Positions 8,113-18,154 of a stretch of 64,000 nt of DNA are shown one piece after another. Every line of letters begins with the position of its first letter. Within the stretch, counting starts at the first letter, position 1. The position numbers and the translations under genes are program-made. The stretch spans positions 124,001-188,000 of the forward strand of contig JAFWHB010000031.1 in NCBI GenBank assembly GCA_017512145.1, given 5' to 3'. The stretch is from Mogibacterium sp. GTDB taxonomy: Bacteria > Bacillota > Clostridia > Peptostreptococcales > Anaerovoracaceae. A model generated the notes under the pieces. The model had not been told where the DNA came from. It was given only the letters and a program-made list of their open reading frames with translations, and did no database searches.

Positions 8113-9999
8113 TCAGTCTGCGAGCTTGTTCTCCTCGACAAATCTTCTGATCTTCATTCCTGTTGTCTTGTTGAACTCGCCCTTCTTGACTACTACGTGC
8201 TTGACCCTCTTCCAGTCAGGCCACAGAGCGTTCAGCTTGTCGATCTCGCTGCTGACGAGAGCCAGAACAGCGCTGTCATCATCAGCATTGTCTCCGAGAG
8301 CTTCTCTTACGTTCTCCTTGTCAGGTCTGAGAGTTACATAGATGCCCCTCTTCATCCTGTCCTCGTTGGTCTCATCAGCCCAGACCATACACTCTTCGAT
8401 ATATGGGCTGCGGGCGATCTTCTCTTCGAGCTCCTCAGGGAAGACATTCTTGCCGTTAGCTGCGATTATTACGTTCTTCTTACGGCCTGTGATATATACA
8501 TAGTTGTCAGCATCGAGATAGCCGATATCACCTGTATGGAACCAGCCATTCTCCATGCTTGCTGCAGTTGCTTCAGGGTTCTTGTAATAACCCATCATGA
8601 CCATAGGTCCTCTGAAGCAGATCTCACCATTGCCGTCTTCATCCTTGTCGATGATCTTGCACTCAGTGAACTGGAACAGCTTGCCTGCGGAATCGTTACG
8701 CATGTACTTCCACTGGTCCGGATTGAGAGCTACCATCGGTGAGGTCTCAGTCAGTCCGTAGCCCTGCAGACACGGAATTCCCATGCTGCGGAAGAATGCG
8801 AGTACCTTAGGGTCTACTCTTGCTCCGCCTGCGATGAACATGTCGATGCGTCCGCCGAACTGTGCCATGATTTTCTTGGCGATAGGCTTAGCAACATTGA
8901 TTCCGATCTTGCTCGTTACATTGTTGATAGCAAACAGTGTGTTGACGAGCTTGTCCTGGCCCTGCTTCTTGAGAGTCTTCTGAATAGTATTGTAGAACTT
9001 CTCATAGATCAGCGGAACTGCGAGCAGGAATGTAGGTCTTACAGCCTGCATATCCTTGGTTATGTATTTGAGGCCTCTGCAGAATGCCATCGAAGCTCCC
9101 ATGAAGAGACCTTCGATCATAGTGCAGGTGCACTCGTATGTATGATGGATCGGAAGTACGCTGAAGAATATATCTGACGGGCATACTTCCAGATATGTCT
9201 GTGCAATAAGTACGTCTGTGCAAAGGTTCCTGTGTGAAAGCATTACACCCTTGCTGACTCCGGTCGTACCGGAGGTGAATATGATCGAAACCATATCGGA
9301 TGCGCGGACTCTTGCATCAAGATATGATCTGTCGCCGGCCTCGACCTTGGCGATACCATCTGCTCTCAGAAGGTTCCATGAATACAGCCCACCTGCTGCG
9401 TCTTCATGAGCCTCCTTGTTGACGCCCATTATGATCTTAAGTCCGGTCTTGCCTGACTCCTTGATGTACTTGAACATGTCATAGTACTTGTCCTGGCAGC
9501 ATACTACAGCCTTGATATCTCCCATGATACAGAGATTGGTAAGTTCTTCTCTGGAGAGCTCCTTGTCGAGCGGTACTACGACGCCGACTCCGCCTGTGAT
9601 GGCAAAGTATGACTCAGCCCATTCATAGCAGTTAGCGCCGATAACTCCGATATGTTCGCCCTTGAGTCCGAGTGCGAGCATTGCTGTACCGAGACCTCTG
9701 ACATCGGTACGGACCTGGCCATATGTGAATTCTGTAAACTCCTTATCTCCCGGCATGATCTGGTGATAGAGGACCTTGTCTCCGAAAGCCTCAACACCGG
9801 ATTCCATCATCATCTTGAGATCAGGAATTGCTCTTCCTATTCTGTACATTACTTCAGGAACCTTGCTATCTTTGATTGCGTCTACATAGCTCTGCATGTC
9901 AGCCATCTCTGCAGCCTTGAGTTCCTTATATTCCTCATCCGTCATCTTATCAAGATCGACGTCTGCGTATTTCTTCAGTATTTCTTTATAATCCTTCAT
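8113..9999 (-). CDS. AMP-dependent long-chain acyl-CoA synthetase
   Basis: A 628-residue adenylate-forming enzyme that activates fatty acids to acyl-CoA. The ATP-binding P-loop SIIFTSGTTGVSKGVML is intact (about residue 240), followed by YGLTETSPMV, the hinge region GWFHTGDIGYLD and the catalytic lysine region GRKKNVIIAANGKNVFPEELE. A second, shorter paralogue at 46429-48105 shares the C-terminal motifs but has a changed P-loop. The acidic N-terminal extension (DLDKMTDEEYKELKAAEMAD) has no known function. The gene probably heads a transcript with the racemase. Confidence 0.9.
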   Translation of the reverse strand: MKDYKEILKKYADVDLDKMTDEEYKELKAAEMADMQSYVDAIKDSKVPEVMYRIGRAIPDLKMMMESGVEAFGDKVLYHQIMPGDKEFTEFTYGQVRTDVRGLGTAMLALGLKGEHIGVIGANCYEWAESYFAITGGVGVVVPLDKELSREELTNLCIMGDIKAVVCCQDKYYDMFKYIKESGKTGLKIIMGVNKEAHEDAAGGLYSWNLLRADGIAKVEAGDRSYLDARVRASDMVSIIFTSGTTGVSKGVMLSHRNLCTDVLIAQTYLEVCPSDIFFSVLPIHHTYECTCTMIEGLFMGASMAFCRGLKYITKDMQAVRPTFLLAVPLIYEKFYNTIQKTLKKQGQDKLVNTLFAINNVTSKIGINVAKPIAKKIMAQFGGRIDMFIAGGARVDPKVLAFFRSMGIPCLQGYGLTETSPMVALNPDQWKYMRNDSAGKLFQFTECKIIDKDEDGNGEICFRGPMVMMGYYKNPEATAASMENGWFHTGDIGYLDADNYVYITGRKKNVIIAANGKNVFPEELEEKIARSPYIEECMVWADETNEDRMKRGIYVTLRPDKENVREALGDNADDDSAVLALVSSEIDKLNALWPDWKRVKHVVVKKGEFNKTTGMKIRRFVEENKLAD

Positions 10000-10166
10000 T
10001 AACTTATTCTCCTTGTGTGATTATTAATCACCCTCCCCAATGCCCTCAGGCATTCAATAAAATGCAATCAAAAATCAGACATCCGCATGGATATCGCATC
10101 TTAAGGATTCTACCATTAAAGTCTTATTTTTTCAATACAATCAGAATTCTCTTTTGCCTTCCGCAA

Positions 10167-10195
10167 GAAAAAAGAGGAGCCACCATGCTCCTCTT
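10167..10195 (-). terminator. rho-independent terminator after ybaK
   Basis: On the minus strand AAGAGGAGC pairs with GCTCCTCTT around a six-to-seven-base loop, followed by TTTTTT. It ends the brnQ-ybaK transcript. The rest of 10000-10215 shows no gene and should carry the promoter of the acyl-CoA synthetase gene. Confidence 0.85.
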
Positions 10196-10215
10196 GTAAA
10201 TCATCTTCCAGTATG

Positions 10216-10692
10216 TTATTCCGGCAGTTTGACGACGTCGATCCAGTCGATCGCGCCCGAAACCTCGAAGAGTTCATCCGGTGTGAACCTTACGGCTGAA
10301 TTCGATGAACCGCAGGCCGGGAACACTGTCTCGAACCTCTTCATGGTCACATCACAGTAGATCTTCACATCATCTCTTGTGACTCCGAATGCACATACCC
10401 CGCCGATCTCATGATTGGTATATTCCGGAACCTCTTCAGGTGAAAGCATCTTAGCCTTCTCACCGAAGAAGTCCTTATACTTCTTATTATCTACCCTTGC
10501 ATCTCCCGCTACCTGTACGAGTATTCCCGTACCATCCTTGAGCTTGAAGCTGAGAGTCTTGCATATCCTTGCCGGCTCCACTCCTACAGCCTTAGCTGCG
10601 AGCTCGACCGTCGCGCTTGATACATCGAATTCCATGATGCGGTCCTCGTATCCGCGCTCCTTGAGATATGCTCTTGCTATTTCGATAGACAT
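10216..10692 (-). CDS. ybaK: YbaK/EbsC-family aminoacyl-tRNA deacylase
   Basis: The 158-residue protein has the YbaK/ProX editing fold, with VELAAKAVGVEPARICKTL, the substrate-side lysine of that helix, a central ILVQVAGDARVDNKK and the GVCAFG segment. Family members hydrolyse mischarged Cys-tRNA-Pro or Ala-tRNA-Pro in the cytoplasm. It follows brnQ by 29 bp on the same strand and is ended by the terminator at 10167-10195. Confidence 0.9.
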   Translation of the reverse strand: MSIEIARAYLKERGYEDRIMEFDVSSATVELAAKAVGVEPARICKTLSFKLKDGTGILVQVAGDARVDNKKYKDFFGEKAKMLSPEEVPEYTNHEIGGVCAFGVTRDDVKIYCDVTMKRFETVFPACGSSNSAVRFTPDELFEVSGAIDWIDVVKLPE

Positions 10693-10721
10693 ATGTAGTT
10701 ACCTCCGTCCCTATGTGTATA

Positions 10722-12074
10722 TTATGCTGTCTTCGCCTTGTCCATTCTCATCATCACAAGGCCTATTGCCAGGCCGATAAGTGATGGTATTACCCATCCA
10801 AGTCCGAGATCAAAGAATGGGAATATCTTCTGTCCCAGCTCTGTCAGCGCCCCGATATGGAGGGCTTCCTGGATCCCTGCCGGCAGTGTCTTGCAGAAGT
10901 CGAACATCGCCGGAATGAATGCTCCCAGAGTTACCCAGCGGTATACATGCCCGCTCTTAGCAAATGCTCTCTCAGACAAAGCCATCAGTATCAGCACCGT
11001 GACAAGTGGATAGAGCAGCATCAGAACAGGTACTGCATACTCAATTATTGCAGTAAGTCCGACATTCGAGACTGCGAATGAGAATAATGTGAAAGCTATA
11101 GCCCATCCCCTGTAGCTGAGGCTGCCCGCGAACATCTTTTCGAACATCTCCGAGCAGCTGGTTACAAGCCCGATTGCAGTCTTGAGACACGCGAAAGTGA
11201 TGGTTACTGCAAGTATCCCGCCGCCAAAGCTGCCAAGGTAATGCCCTGAGATCTGTGTCAGCGCGATGCCGCCGTTATCTGACAGCTCGAACAGGCCTCT
11301 TGACTGAGCTCCCATTATGATAGTGAGTATATATATTACTCCCATCAGGATGGCCGTGAGCACGCCAGCTCGGACTGTCTCCTTCGCAACATCGTCATCA
11401 CGGGTGATGCCAAGGTCTCTGACCGCACTTATTATTACAATGCCGAACGCAAGACCTGCGATCGCATCCATTGTTCCGTAGCCCTCAATGAGACCATTGA
11501 ACAGGGCTCCGCTCCGGTATGCCTCCGTCGGTTCGATCTCTGAGATATGCGCGCCGGGATGGAGCATTGCCACAATTATGAGTATGGCAAGGAACGCGAG
11601 GAAGATCGGGTTGATTATCCTTCCTATCCATGTAGTGATCCCGCTCGGCCGCAGTGAGAAGAACAGTACGAAAGCAAAGAATATGAATGTGAATATCAGC
11701 TGTCCTATGCGGAATGCCGATTCACTCATCATAGGCGCAACACCTGTTGTGAATGATACAGTCGCGCATCTAGGGATGGCGAAGAATGGTCCGATCGTGA
11801 GATACAGAATCGATGTGAACACCACTCCATACCAGCCTGTGACCTTGCTGCTGAGTGTCAGCAGATCGTTGCAGTGCGTATTACCAAGCGCAGCAACTGC
11901 CAGAACAGGCAGGCCCACTGCTGTGATTATGAATCCTGCTATTGCAGGCCAGGAGTTGCTCCCTGCAAGCTGTCCAAGATGTACAGGAAAAATCAGGTTT
12001 CCTGCGCCGAAAAACATCCCGAAAAGCGTGCTGGCAACAACGATGGTCTCCCTCATTGTCAGTTTTTTTTTCAT
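10722..12074 (-). CDS. brnQ: branched-chain amino acid transporter, LIVCS family
   Basis: A 450-residue integral membrane protein with about 12 hydrophobic segments. The N-terminal FGMFFGAGNLIFPVHLG is the family hallmark. It imports leucine, isoleucine and valine with a cation. The gene begins ATG followed by nine A residues (Met-Lys-Lys-Lys), with a weak AAGAG upstream; a second ATG at codon 7 (MRETIVV) is an alternative start. A TATAAT-like box lies close behind the recR stop codon on the minus strand, so brnQ may have its own promoter. Confidence 0.95.
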   Translation of the reverse strand: MKKKLTMRETIVVASTLFGMFFGAGNLIFPVHLGQLAGSNSWPAIAGFIITAVGLPVLAVAALGNTHCNDLLTLSSKVTGWYGVVFTSILYLTIGPFFAIPRCATVSFTTGVAPMMSESAFRIGQLIFTFIFFAFVLFFSLRPSGITTWIGRIINPIFLAFLAILIIVAMLHPGAHISEIEPTEAYRSGALFNGLIEGYGTMDAIAGLAFGIVIISAVRDLGITRDDDVAKETVRAGVLTAILMGVIYILTIIMGAQSRGLFELSDNGGIALTQISGHYLGSFGGGILAVTITFACLKTAIGLVTSCSEMFEKMFAGSLSYRGWAIAFTLFSFAVSNVGLTAIIEYAVPVLMLLYPLVTVLILMALSERAFAKSGHVYRWVTLGAFIPAMFDFCKTLPAGIQEALHIGALTELGQKIFPFFDLGLGWVIPSLIGLAIGLVMMRMDKAKTA

Positions 12075-12160
12075 TGTTCTCTTGACGCCGTAATTTGGCT
12101 GCGATCCTGCAGCCTGCCCAATACCTGTACGGCAAACTCCTTAGCTATTAATTATATCTG

Positions 12161-12763
12161 TCAGATTTCCCTTCTGCCTTCCATGGCCTTGAGAAGGGTA
12201 ACCTCATCAGCATACTCAAGATCTCCCCCTACAGGTATGCCATGAGCGATCCTGGTCACCCTGATCCCTGCAGGTTTGAGAAGTCTCGAAATATACATTG
12301 CGGTAGCCTCACCTTCAATATTAGGGTTGGTCGCAATGATGACCTCCTGGACTTCGTCATTGCTCTGAAGTCTGGTTATGAGGGACTTCAGATTGATATC
12401 ATTCGGTCCTATTCCTTCGGCTGGTGAAATAGCTCCGTGCAGGACATGGTAGAGTCCGTTATACTCTCTGATCCTCTCCATTGCCATAACATCCTGAGGT
12501 GTCTCTACAACGCAGATCACGGACTGATCTCTCGACTGATCTGAACATATGAGGCACTTGTCCTGATCCGTCAGATTACCGCAGACACTGCAATAACGCA
12601 GAGAACGCTTGGCAGTCTGAATTGCCTCCGCAAGGTTCTCTGCTTCTCTGTCTGACAGGCTCAGGATATGGAACGCCAGCCTCTGTGCTGTCTTGCCCCC
12701 AATTCCCGGCAGCTTGCCAAGCTCATTGATAAGCTTGTTCAAAGGACGTGGATATTGCTTCAT
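12161..12763 (-). CDS. recR: recombination protein RecR
   Basis: RecR works with RecO/RecF in recombinational repair. The 200-residue protein has the N-terminal helix-hairpin-helix ([18 protein letters not shown]), the C4 zinc finger ([16 protein letters not shown]) and the Toprim domain ([30 protein letters not shown]). It follows ybaB by 16 bp in the conserved dnaX-ybaB-recR order. Confidence 0.97.
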   Translation of the reverse strand: MKQYPRPLNKLINELGKLPGIGGKTAQRLAFHILSLSDREAENLAEAIQTAKRSLRYCSVCGNLTDQDKCLICSDQSRDQSVICVVETPQDVMAMERIREYNGLYHVLHGAISPAEGIGPNDINLKSLITRLQSNDEVQEVIIATNPNIEGEATAMYISRLLKPAGIRVTRIAHGIPVGGDLEYADEVTLLKAMEGRREI

Positions 12764-12779
12764 CTCGCTCCTGTAGTGT

Positions 12780-13157
12780 TTAGAGTCCCGGGATTCCGAA
12801 GCCGCCGCCCATTGCGCCGAGTCCTCCGGTGATCTTGTTCATCTCAGCCTCTGTCATCTCCTCCATCTGTCTGATAGCCTCATTTACAGCTGCCATGACG
12901 AGGTCCTGAAGCATTTCAACATCATCAGGATCAACTACATCCTTATCGATGACAAGCTTGGTGATCTCCTTGTTGCCATTGATAGTGATCTCTACAGCGC
13001 CGCCGCCTGCAGTAGTTGTAAGCTCCTTCTCAGCAAGCTCAGCCTGAGTTCTCTCCATCTCAGCCTGCATAGCCTGAAGCTGCTTGAGCTGCTTCTGCAT
13101 GTCGCCTGCGTTCTGTCTCATTTTAGGCTTCTTGCCAGCCTTCATTCCTTTACCCAT
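12780..13157 (-). CDS. ybaB: YbaB/EbfC nucleoid-associated protein
   Basis: A 125-residue member of the YbaB/EbfC DNA-binding family: a long N-terminal helix ([27 protein letters not shown]), a beta hairpin ([20 protein letters not shown]) and a C-terminal helix ending in [14 protein letters not shown]. The start has 16 extra basic residues before the usual beginning, which may aid DNA binding. It sits between dnaX and recR in the normal order. Confidence 0.95.
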   Translation of the reverse strand: MGKGMKAGKKPKMRQNAGDMQKQLKQLQAMQAEMERTQAELAEKELTTTAGGGAVEITINGNKEITKLVIDKDVVDPDDVEMLQDLVMAAVNEAIRQMEEMTEAEMNKITGGLGAMGGGFGIPGL

Positions 13158-13226
13158 GATTGTACTCTCCTGATTAATATATAATTATGTTACGATTGTT
13201 GTAATATATCTGTTATCTGCTCATAA

Positions 13227-14894
13227 TCAGCCTGTTATCTCAGGTTTGATGCCGAACAGATTCTCCACATCAGATGCAATGTCGCTGACATTGATGTCAT
13301 CATCTATGATCCTGGCCGTCTCCTGCTCAGATGCAGGTCTTGGCTTGCCGGCCTCTTCATCCGGGTCCCCGCTCCTTAGTGTTACGAAGAACTCATTACC
13401 ATACAGGCCCTTGGCTGTCCTCGTGATGTCTCCGAGCTTGTCATTGGCAAGTCTCATCTTGCCCGGCTTGATCGTGACGATCAGTTCTCCTGACTCAAAC
13501 TCTGTTCCGCGGGAATGTCTGCCAATCAGGCTGACAAAGCTCCTGTCCGTCCTTGCCACTGCATCGACGATCTTGCCCCACATCTCATCAGGCTCTCCGA
13601 TCTGCTCTCTCGGAGCTGCAGTTATCATCTCGATAGGCTCATCATCCTGAGGCTCCGGGGCTGCCTGAGCTGGCTCTCTCGTGCTCTCAGTCTGAGGCTG
13701 CTGAGCAGCTCTTGCAGGTCTTGCTGCCTGCCTTGCCGATGATCTGGCCTCTCTCAGCGAAGCTGTGCCTGTTATCTCTTCTGATCCTGCACTGCCTCCT
13801 CCTGCAAGTCTTACAGCTGCAGTCTCAAGGAGGATTCTCGGTCTCTCTGAATATCTTCCTATATTGATATATTCAGATATCAGGCGGATAGCCCTCTCGA
13901 TCTGAGCCATCTCAAGTGCGTCTGCCTGTCTCTTGAGTCTTGCTGTGTTCTCAGGAGAGGATCCGATCATTCTCTCAGGTCTCGCGACGTATTTGACTAC
14001 CATGAGGTTGCGGTAATGCGTCAGCCAGTCCTTGAGTATCTGCTTGGCGTCCTTGCCTCTCTTGATGATCTCATCTATATATATGAAGACTTTGCTGATA
14101 TCTCCGGTCCTGACCGCATCTGTCAGCGCCAGATAGAAGTCTTCACCTGCTGCACCTGTGTATTCGAGCACAAGGCTCCTGTCAAGGTGTGTATCGCCTG
14201 CCGCCATGCACTGCTCGAGGATGCTCAGCGCATCTCTTACAGAACCATCAGCCCTTGAAGCGATAGTTACAAGCGCGTCTCTTGTAGCATCAACACCTCT
14301 CTTGGCGCAGATCCTCTCCATTCCGCTAACCAGCTCATCTTCCGAAACTCTCTTGAAATTGAGCTGCATGCAGCGTGATCTGATGGTTGATCTGACCTTC
14401 TGTGGGTCTGTGGTGGCCAGGATGAATATTGCATGTTCAGGAGGCTCTTCGAGAGTCTTCAGAAAAGCATTCTCTGCGGCCTGACTCAGCATATGGACCT
14501 CGTCGATAATATATACCTTGTATCTTCCTACCGAAGGTGGATACTTAACCATGTCGATGATCGCTCTGAGGTCGTCTACACCATTATTGGATGCCGCATC
14601 GAGCTCTATGCAGTCGACAAAACGTCCTTCTCTGATCGCCTCACAGTTAGCGCAGTGTCCGCAAGGAAGTCCCTCGCTGCCTTCGCTGCCGGGGATGCCC
14701 TCAAGACAGTTGACAGCCTTAGCCAGAATCCTTGCCGTACTGGTCTTACCTGTTCCGTGTGTGCCAGAGAATAGATAAGCCTGGCTCACCGTACCGGTCC
14801 TGATCTGATTCTGCAGGATCCTTACGATGTGCTTCTGTCCTATTATATCTTCGAAAACTTCCGGCCTCTCAGCCCTGTAAAGCGAAAGCTGCAT
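13227..14894 (-). CDS. dnaX: DNA polymerase III subunits gamma/tau
   Basis: The clamp-loader ATPase. Visible are Walker A (GTHGTGKTS), the zinc site (C-x-LEGIPGSEGSEGLPCGHCANC), Walker B (YIIDEVHML) and the SRC motif (IRSRCMQL). A Gln/Ala/Pro-rich linker precedes the tau-type C-terminus. I chose the ATG at 14894 (MQLSLYRAERP, 555 residues) with GGAGACAGG just upstream; the reading frame stays open for 33 codons further, but those codons run back towards the SRP RNA gene and are not protein-like. Confidence 0.95.
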   Translation of the reverse strand: MQLSLYRAERPEVFEDIIGQKHIVRILQNQIRTGTVSQAYLFSGTHGTGKTSTARILAKAVNCLEGIPGSEGSEGLPCGHCANCEAIREGRFVDCIELDAASNNGVDDLRAIIDMVKYPPSVGRYKVYIIDEVHMLSQAAENAFLKTLEEPPEHAIFILATTDPQKVRSTIRSRCMQLNFKRVSEDELVSGMERICAKRGVDATRDALVTIASRADGSVRDALSILEQCMAAGDTHLDRSLVLEYTGAAGEDFYLALTDAVRTGDISKVFIYIDEIIKRGKDAKQILKDWLTHYRNLMVVKYVARPERMIGSSPENTARLKRQADALEMAQIERAIRLISEYINIGRYSERPRILLETAAVRLAGGGSAGSEEITGTASLREARSSARQAARPARAAQQPQTESTREPAQAAPEPQDDEPIEMITAAPREQIGEPDEMWGKIVDAVARTDRSFVSLIGRHSRGTEFESGELIVTIKPGKMRLANDKLGDITRTAKGLYGNEFFVTLRSGDPDEEAGKPRPASEQETARIIDDDINVSDIASDVENLFGIKPEITG

Positions 14895-14945
14895 CCTGTC
14901 TCCGTTCTGCACCCAATATGCCTTCAAATATATTTGTATAAAAAA

Positions 14946-15090
14946 GTGCCGGCCTGACGGTCTGCAGTACGCAGAGGCTTGTCTGCGGCACACAAGACGG
15001 GCCGCTTAATGCTGCTGCCTCTCGGCCCTGACATGATTCACGGTGTCCTGTTGCGCAGGGCCCCCGCGCACTGCAGGCCGCCCGCCGGCA
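14946..15090 (-). ncRNA. ffs: signal recognition particle RNA (4.5S/scRNA type)
   Basis: On the minus strand the sequence contains the conserved SRP domain IV: ATCATGTCAGGGCC, a GAGA tetraloop (GNRA type), then GGCAGCAGCATTAAG, the Ffh-binding symmetric and asymmetric loops. The ends close with GCCGGC pairing with GCCGGC and CTGCAGT pairing with ACTGCAG, and a T-run follows. About 145 nt, so longer than E. coli 4.5S but shorter than the Alu-containing Bacillus form. Location just upstream of dnaX is the usual Firmicutes context. The 5' end is set from the promoter at 15097-15125. Confidence 0.93.
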
Positions 15091-15096
15091 AGCAAG

Positions 15097-15125
15097 ATTA
15101 TAACATAATTATAGTGCAAGCTCAA
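15097..15125 (-). promoter_or_regulatory. sigma-A promoter of the SRP RNA gene
   Basis: On the minus strand: -35 TTGAGC (15120-15125), 17-bp spacer, perfect -10 TATAAT (15097-15102). The predicted start, about 15090, coincides with the 5' end of the SRP RNA closing stem. Confidence 0.88.
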
Positions 15126-15311
15126 ATTTTTTATGGTATATTCACCGGCATTTGTGATAGAATTACTTCGTTGATCAGATCAGTTAATTCAAGGGGAATA
15201 CGAATCACATGCCTGGGCGTACTGATTCATATTTCCTTATTTTTTTACAATAAGAGCTGGTGATCCCCCCGTCATACAGATCCCGGCTCTGACAATAGGA
15301 GGTACAACTTA

Positions 15312-16556
15312 ATGAACACTAATAAGAGATGGCTTTATCTCGGAACTGCAACTATCATTTTTCTGTTCCTAGGCCTCATCTACGCATGGTCGATCTTCAG
15401 AGCACCATTCAGCGAACTCTTCCCTGACTGGTCTATCTCGCAGATGTCACTGACATTTACGATCTCGATGATCTTCTTCTGCCTCGGCGGATTTGCCGGC
15501 GGCCTGATGAGCAAGAAGCTCAGCGTAAGAGTCAGATTCCTGATATCCGCAGTAATGCTCTTCGTCGGATTCTTCGTAGTATCGATGGTCAACACACAGA
15601 ATCCGGGAGCGAGCCTCACAATGCTCTACATATTCTATGGAGTATTTGGCGGCGGCGGCGTAGGTGTTGCTTATAACGCCGTTATCGGAACTCTCAACAA
15701 ATGGTTCCCTGACAAAGTCGGTCTTGCATCCGGCATCATGCTGATGGGATTCGGTCTTGGCGGACTTGTCCTCGGCTCAATCGTAAACAGCATGATCGGC
15801 TCAATGGGTCTTCTGACAGTCTTCAAGATCCTGGGCGTTGTGATCGCTATCGTATGTGTGGCTGCAGCATTCATCATCAAAGCTCCTACAGCCGACGACA
15901 GCTCAGAGCTCGCTGCTCTTGCAGCTGCAGCAGTCAAGACAGCAGGCAGAGCACCGGCAGTCCCTGTTTCTAAGGACTATACAGCAGGCGAAATGCTCAA
16001 GACAGGAAGATTCTGGATCTTCACTATCTGGGCAATTCTCCTCAACTCCGCAGGACTTCTGGTTATCAACAGTGCTGCTAACATCTCGGTAGCATTCGGC
16101 GGAACTGCAGCACTTGGTATGATCGTCTCGCTCTTCAACGGTGCAGGAAGAATCATCGCAGGCAACAACTTCGATAAGTTCGGCCGCAAGATGGCTACTA
16201 TCGTAAACAACGCATTCATGCTCGCAGCAGGACTTCTCCTCGCAGTCGGCGGAATGACAGGCAAGTACATCTTCATCCTGCTCGGCCTCATCTTCGTAGG
16301 TCTTGCATATGGCGGATGCCCTACTATCACATCAGCATATATCAATAAGGCTTTCGGCCCTGCTAACTTCCCTACCAACTTCAGCATAGCCAACTTCAGC
16401 CTTATCCCTGCTGCAACAATAGGACCAATGATCTCATCAGCACTCCTTGAATCAGCAGGCGGCAACTACAATACCAACTTCTATGCAATCATCGGATTCT
16501 CCGTCGCAGCACTCGTAATGTGGGTACTCCTCAACATCTCAAGCGCAAAGGAGTAA
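15312..16556 (+). CDS. MFS transporter, oxalate/formate antiporter (OFA) family
   Basis: A 414-residue protein with 12 hydrophobic segments. The opening LFLGLIYAWSIFRAPFSELF followed by WSISQMSLTFTISM and FFCLGGFAGG is the OFA-family signature, and GVGVAYNAVIGTLNKWFPDKVGLASGIMLMGFGLGGLVLG is typical of helices 4-5. Substrate is probably a small carboxylate, but members of this family vary. AGGAGG lies 9 bases before the ATG. This is the only plus-strand gene between 1 and 62 kb. Its leader contains short stem-loops but no riboswitch I recognise. Confidence 0.88.
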   Translation: MNTNKRWLYLGTATIIFLFLGLIYAWSIFRAPFSELFPDWSISQMSLTFTISMIFFCLGGFAGGLMSKKLSVRVRFLISAVMLFVGFFVVSMVNTQNPGASLTMLYIFYGVFGGGGVGVAYNAVIGTLNKWFPDKVGLASGIMLMGFGLGGLVLGSIVNSMIGSMGLLTVFKILGVVIAIVCVAAAFIIKAPTADDSSELAALAAAAVKTAGRAPAVPVSKDYTAGEMLKTGRFWIFTIWAILLNSAGLLVINSAANISVAFGGTAALGMIVSLFNGAGRIIAGNNFDKFGRKMATIVNNAFMLAAGLLLAVGGMTGKYIFILLGLIFVGLAYGGCPTITSAYINKAFGPANFPTNFSIANFSLIPAATIGPMISSALLESAGGNYNTNFYAIIGFSVAALVMWVLLNISSAKE

Positions 16557-16608
16557 TCAGAACAGTTCTTTAAATCTTGCTAGTAGCAAATGTGCCGGCA
16601 TCAAACGG

Positions 16609-16642
16609 CCCCGCTCAGCACAATCAGCCGAGCGGGGTTTTT
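16609..16642 (+). terminator. rho-independent terminator of the MFS gene
   Basis: CCCCGCTC pairs with GAGCGGGG around a short loop, followed by TTTTT on the plus strand. Confidence 0.9.
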
Positions 16643-16651
16643 AATTTGTAG

Positions 16652-16697
16652 AGATCGAAGGGGCGGGCTGCCGGCATCCCGCCCCTTCGATCTTTAA
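16652..16697. terminator. strong palindromic hairpin between convergent genes
   Basis: A perfect 16-bp stem, AGATCGAAGGGGCGGG with its complement, around a 10-base loop; TTTAAAA follows on the plus strand and a mixed sequence on the other. It lies between the MFS terminator and the alpha-operon terminator, so it is probably a backup or bidirectional terminator. Confidence 0.7.
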
Positions 16698-16702
16698 AAC
16701 AT

Positions 16703-16735
16703 AAAAAAACTGCCACACCGTATGGTGCAGCAGTC
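16703..16735 (-). terminator. rho-independent terminator of the ribosomal protein operon
   Basis: On the minus strand CTGCTGCACC pairs with GGTGTGGCAG (two G-T pairs) around a short loop and is followed by TTTTTTT. It lies 34 bp after the rplQ stop. Confidence 0.88.
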
Positions 16736-16768
16736 GGTCTTGTATGTATTAGTACCTGTAACTCTTAA

Positions 16769-17113
16769 TTATACGAGCTCAAGATATACTACCTCAGCGT
16801 TGTCTCCCTGTCTAGGTCCGAGCTTGAGTGTTCTTGTATATCCACCATTGCGCTCTGCATACTTAGGTGCGATCTCGTCGAAGAGCTTTGTCACAACGTC
16901 CTCATCGAACAGATACTCAAGAACCTGTCTTCTTGCGTGAAGGTCGCCCTTCTTAGCAATAGTGATGAGCTTCTCAGCCTGACGGCCTGCTTCCTTGGCT
17001 CTCATATCAGTAGTTGTGATTCTTCCTTCTCTGAAAAGATCGGTTACCAGGTTTCTCAGCATGGATTTTCTGTGTGCAGAATTTCTGCCCAGCTTCTTAT
17101 AACCCTTCATCAA
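16769..17113 (-). CDS. rplQ: 50S ribosomal protein L17
   Basis: The 114-residue protein starts [22 protein letters not shown], the conserved L17 beginning, and continues with [20 protein letters not shown] and the C-terminal [20 protein letters not shown]. It is the last gene of the alpha operon, 14 bp after rpoA, and is followed by the terminator at 16703-16735. Confidence 0.97.
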   Translation of the reverse strand: MMKGYKKLGRNSAHRKSMLRNLVTDLFREGRITTTDMRAKEAGRQAEKLITIAKKGDLHARRQVLEYLFDEDVVTKLFDEIAPKYAERNGGYTRTLKLGPRQGDNAEVVYLELV

Positions 17114-17127
17114 TCTACTCCTTTCGA

Positions 17128-18075
17128 TTATTCTTCCTCGCTAGGCTTGAGGGAAAGTCCCAGCTCAGCAAGCTTGTTCTTGACTTCTATCAGCGACTTC
17201 ATTCCGAGGTTTCTGACTTTCATCATATCCTCTTCTGTGCGCTGTGTGAGCTCTTCGACTGTATTGATCGAAGCTCTCTTCAGGCAGTTGAATGAACGTA
17301 CAGACAACTCGAGCTCCTCGATAGCCATTACAAGAGCTTTTTCTTTGCGGTCCTCGTCCTTTTCGATCATGAACTTCATGTCGCTTACTTCGGATCCAAG
17401 TCCGATGAACAGGTCGAGATGCTCCTGAATGATCTTAGCACCGATGGACACACCTTCTTCAGGTGAGATTGAACCATCTGTCCAGATTTCCAGAATCAGT
17501 CTGTCAAAGTCAGTTACCTGTCCGACTCTTGTGTTCTCGACAGTGAAATTGACCTTCTTGACAGGTGTATAAATGGAGTCTACCGGAATTACAGCGATAG
17601 GAGTATCTGCAGTCTTATTCTGCTCTGCAGGTACATATCCCTTACCTGTTGCGATGTTCATCTCCATTACCAGTGTTGCATTATCAGCAAGTGTTGCGAT
17701 ATGCAGATCAGGGTTGAAGATTTCTGTGTCTGAATCGATGATAATATCAGCAGCCGTTACTTCCTTAGGACCTACAGCGTTGATGATTGCTCTCTTATCC
17801 TCATTGCCATCAATCTTGACAGCAAGTCTCTTGAGGTTGAGGATGATTTCTGTAACGTCTTCTTTTACTCCCGGAATAGTCGAGAACTCATGGAGAATTC
17901 CATCGATCTTAACCGTTGTGATAGCTGCACCAGGAAGTGAGCTGAGAAGCACTCTTCTCATGCAGTTACCGAGAGTAGTTCCGTAACCTCTCTCAAGAGG
18001 CTCGATTACGAATTTACCATACTGGCCGTTTGCATCAACTTCTTTGGTAATAGTTGGCTTAATAATCTCGATCAT
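17128..18075 (-). CDS. rpoA: RNA polymerase subunit alpha
   Basis: A 315-residue alpha subunit. The N-terminal assembly domain (about 1-230) has [28 protein letters not shown], and the C-terminal domain has [20 protein letters not shown] and [20 protein letters not shown], which contact UP elements and activators. The order rpsD-rpoA-rplQ is the usual one. Confidence 0.98.
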   Translation of the reverse strand: MIEIIKPTITKEVDANGQYGKFVIEPLERGYGTTLGNCMRRVLLSSLPGAAITTVKIDGILHEFSTIPGVKEDVTEIILNLKRLAVKIDGNEDKRAIINAVGPKEVTAADIIIDSDTEIFNPDLHIATLADNATLVMEMNIATGKGYVPAEQNKTADTPIAVIPVDSIYTPVKKVNFTVENTRVGQVTDFDRLILEIWTDGSISPEEGVSIGAKIIQEHLDLFIGLGSEVSDMKFMIEKDEDRKEKALVMAIEELELSVRSFNCLKRASINTVEELTQRTEEDMMKVRNLGMKSLIEVKNKLAELGLSLKPSEEE

Positions 18076-18154
18076 TCTCTTCCTCCTGAATATTCAATTG
18101 TAAATAGATACCGTATTGTTGCAGTGTACATGATAATGCTCACTGCACATTCTA

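Noticed and set aside
14895-14993. N-terminal extension of DnaX by 33 codons
   Set aside because: The extra codons run back into the 3' end of the SRP RNA gene and are unlike any DnaX; the ATG at 14894 has a good ribosome binding site.
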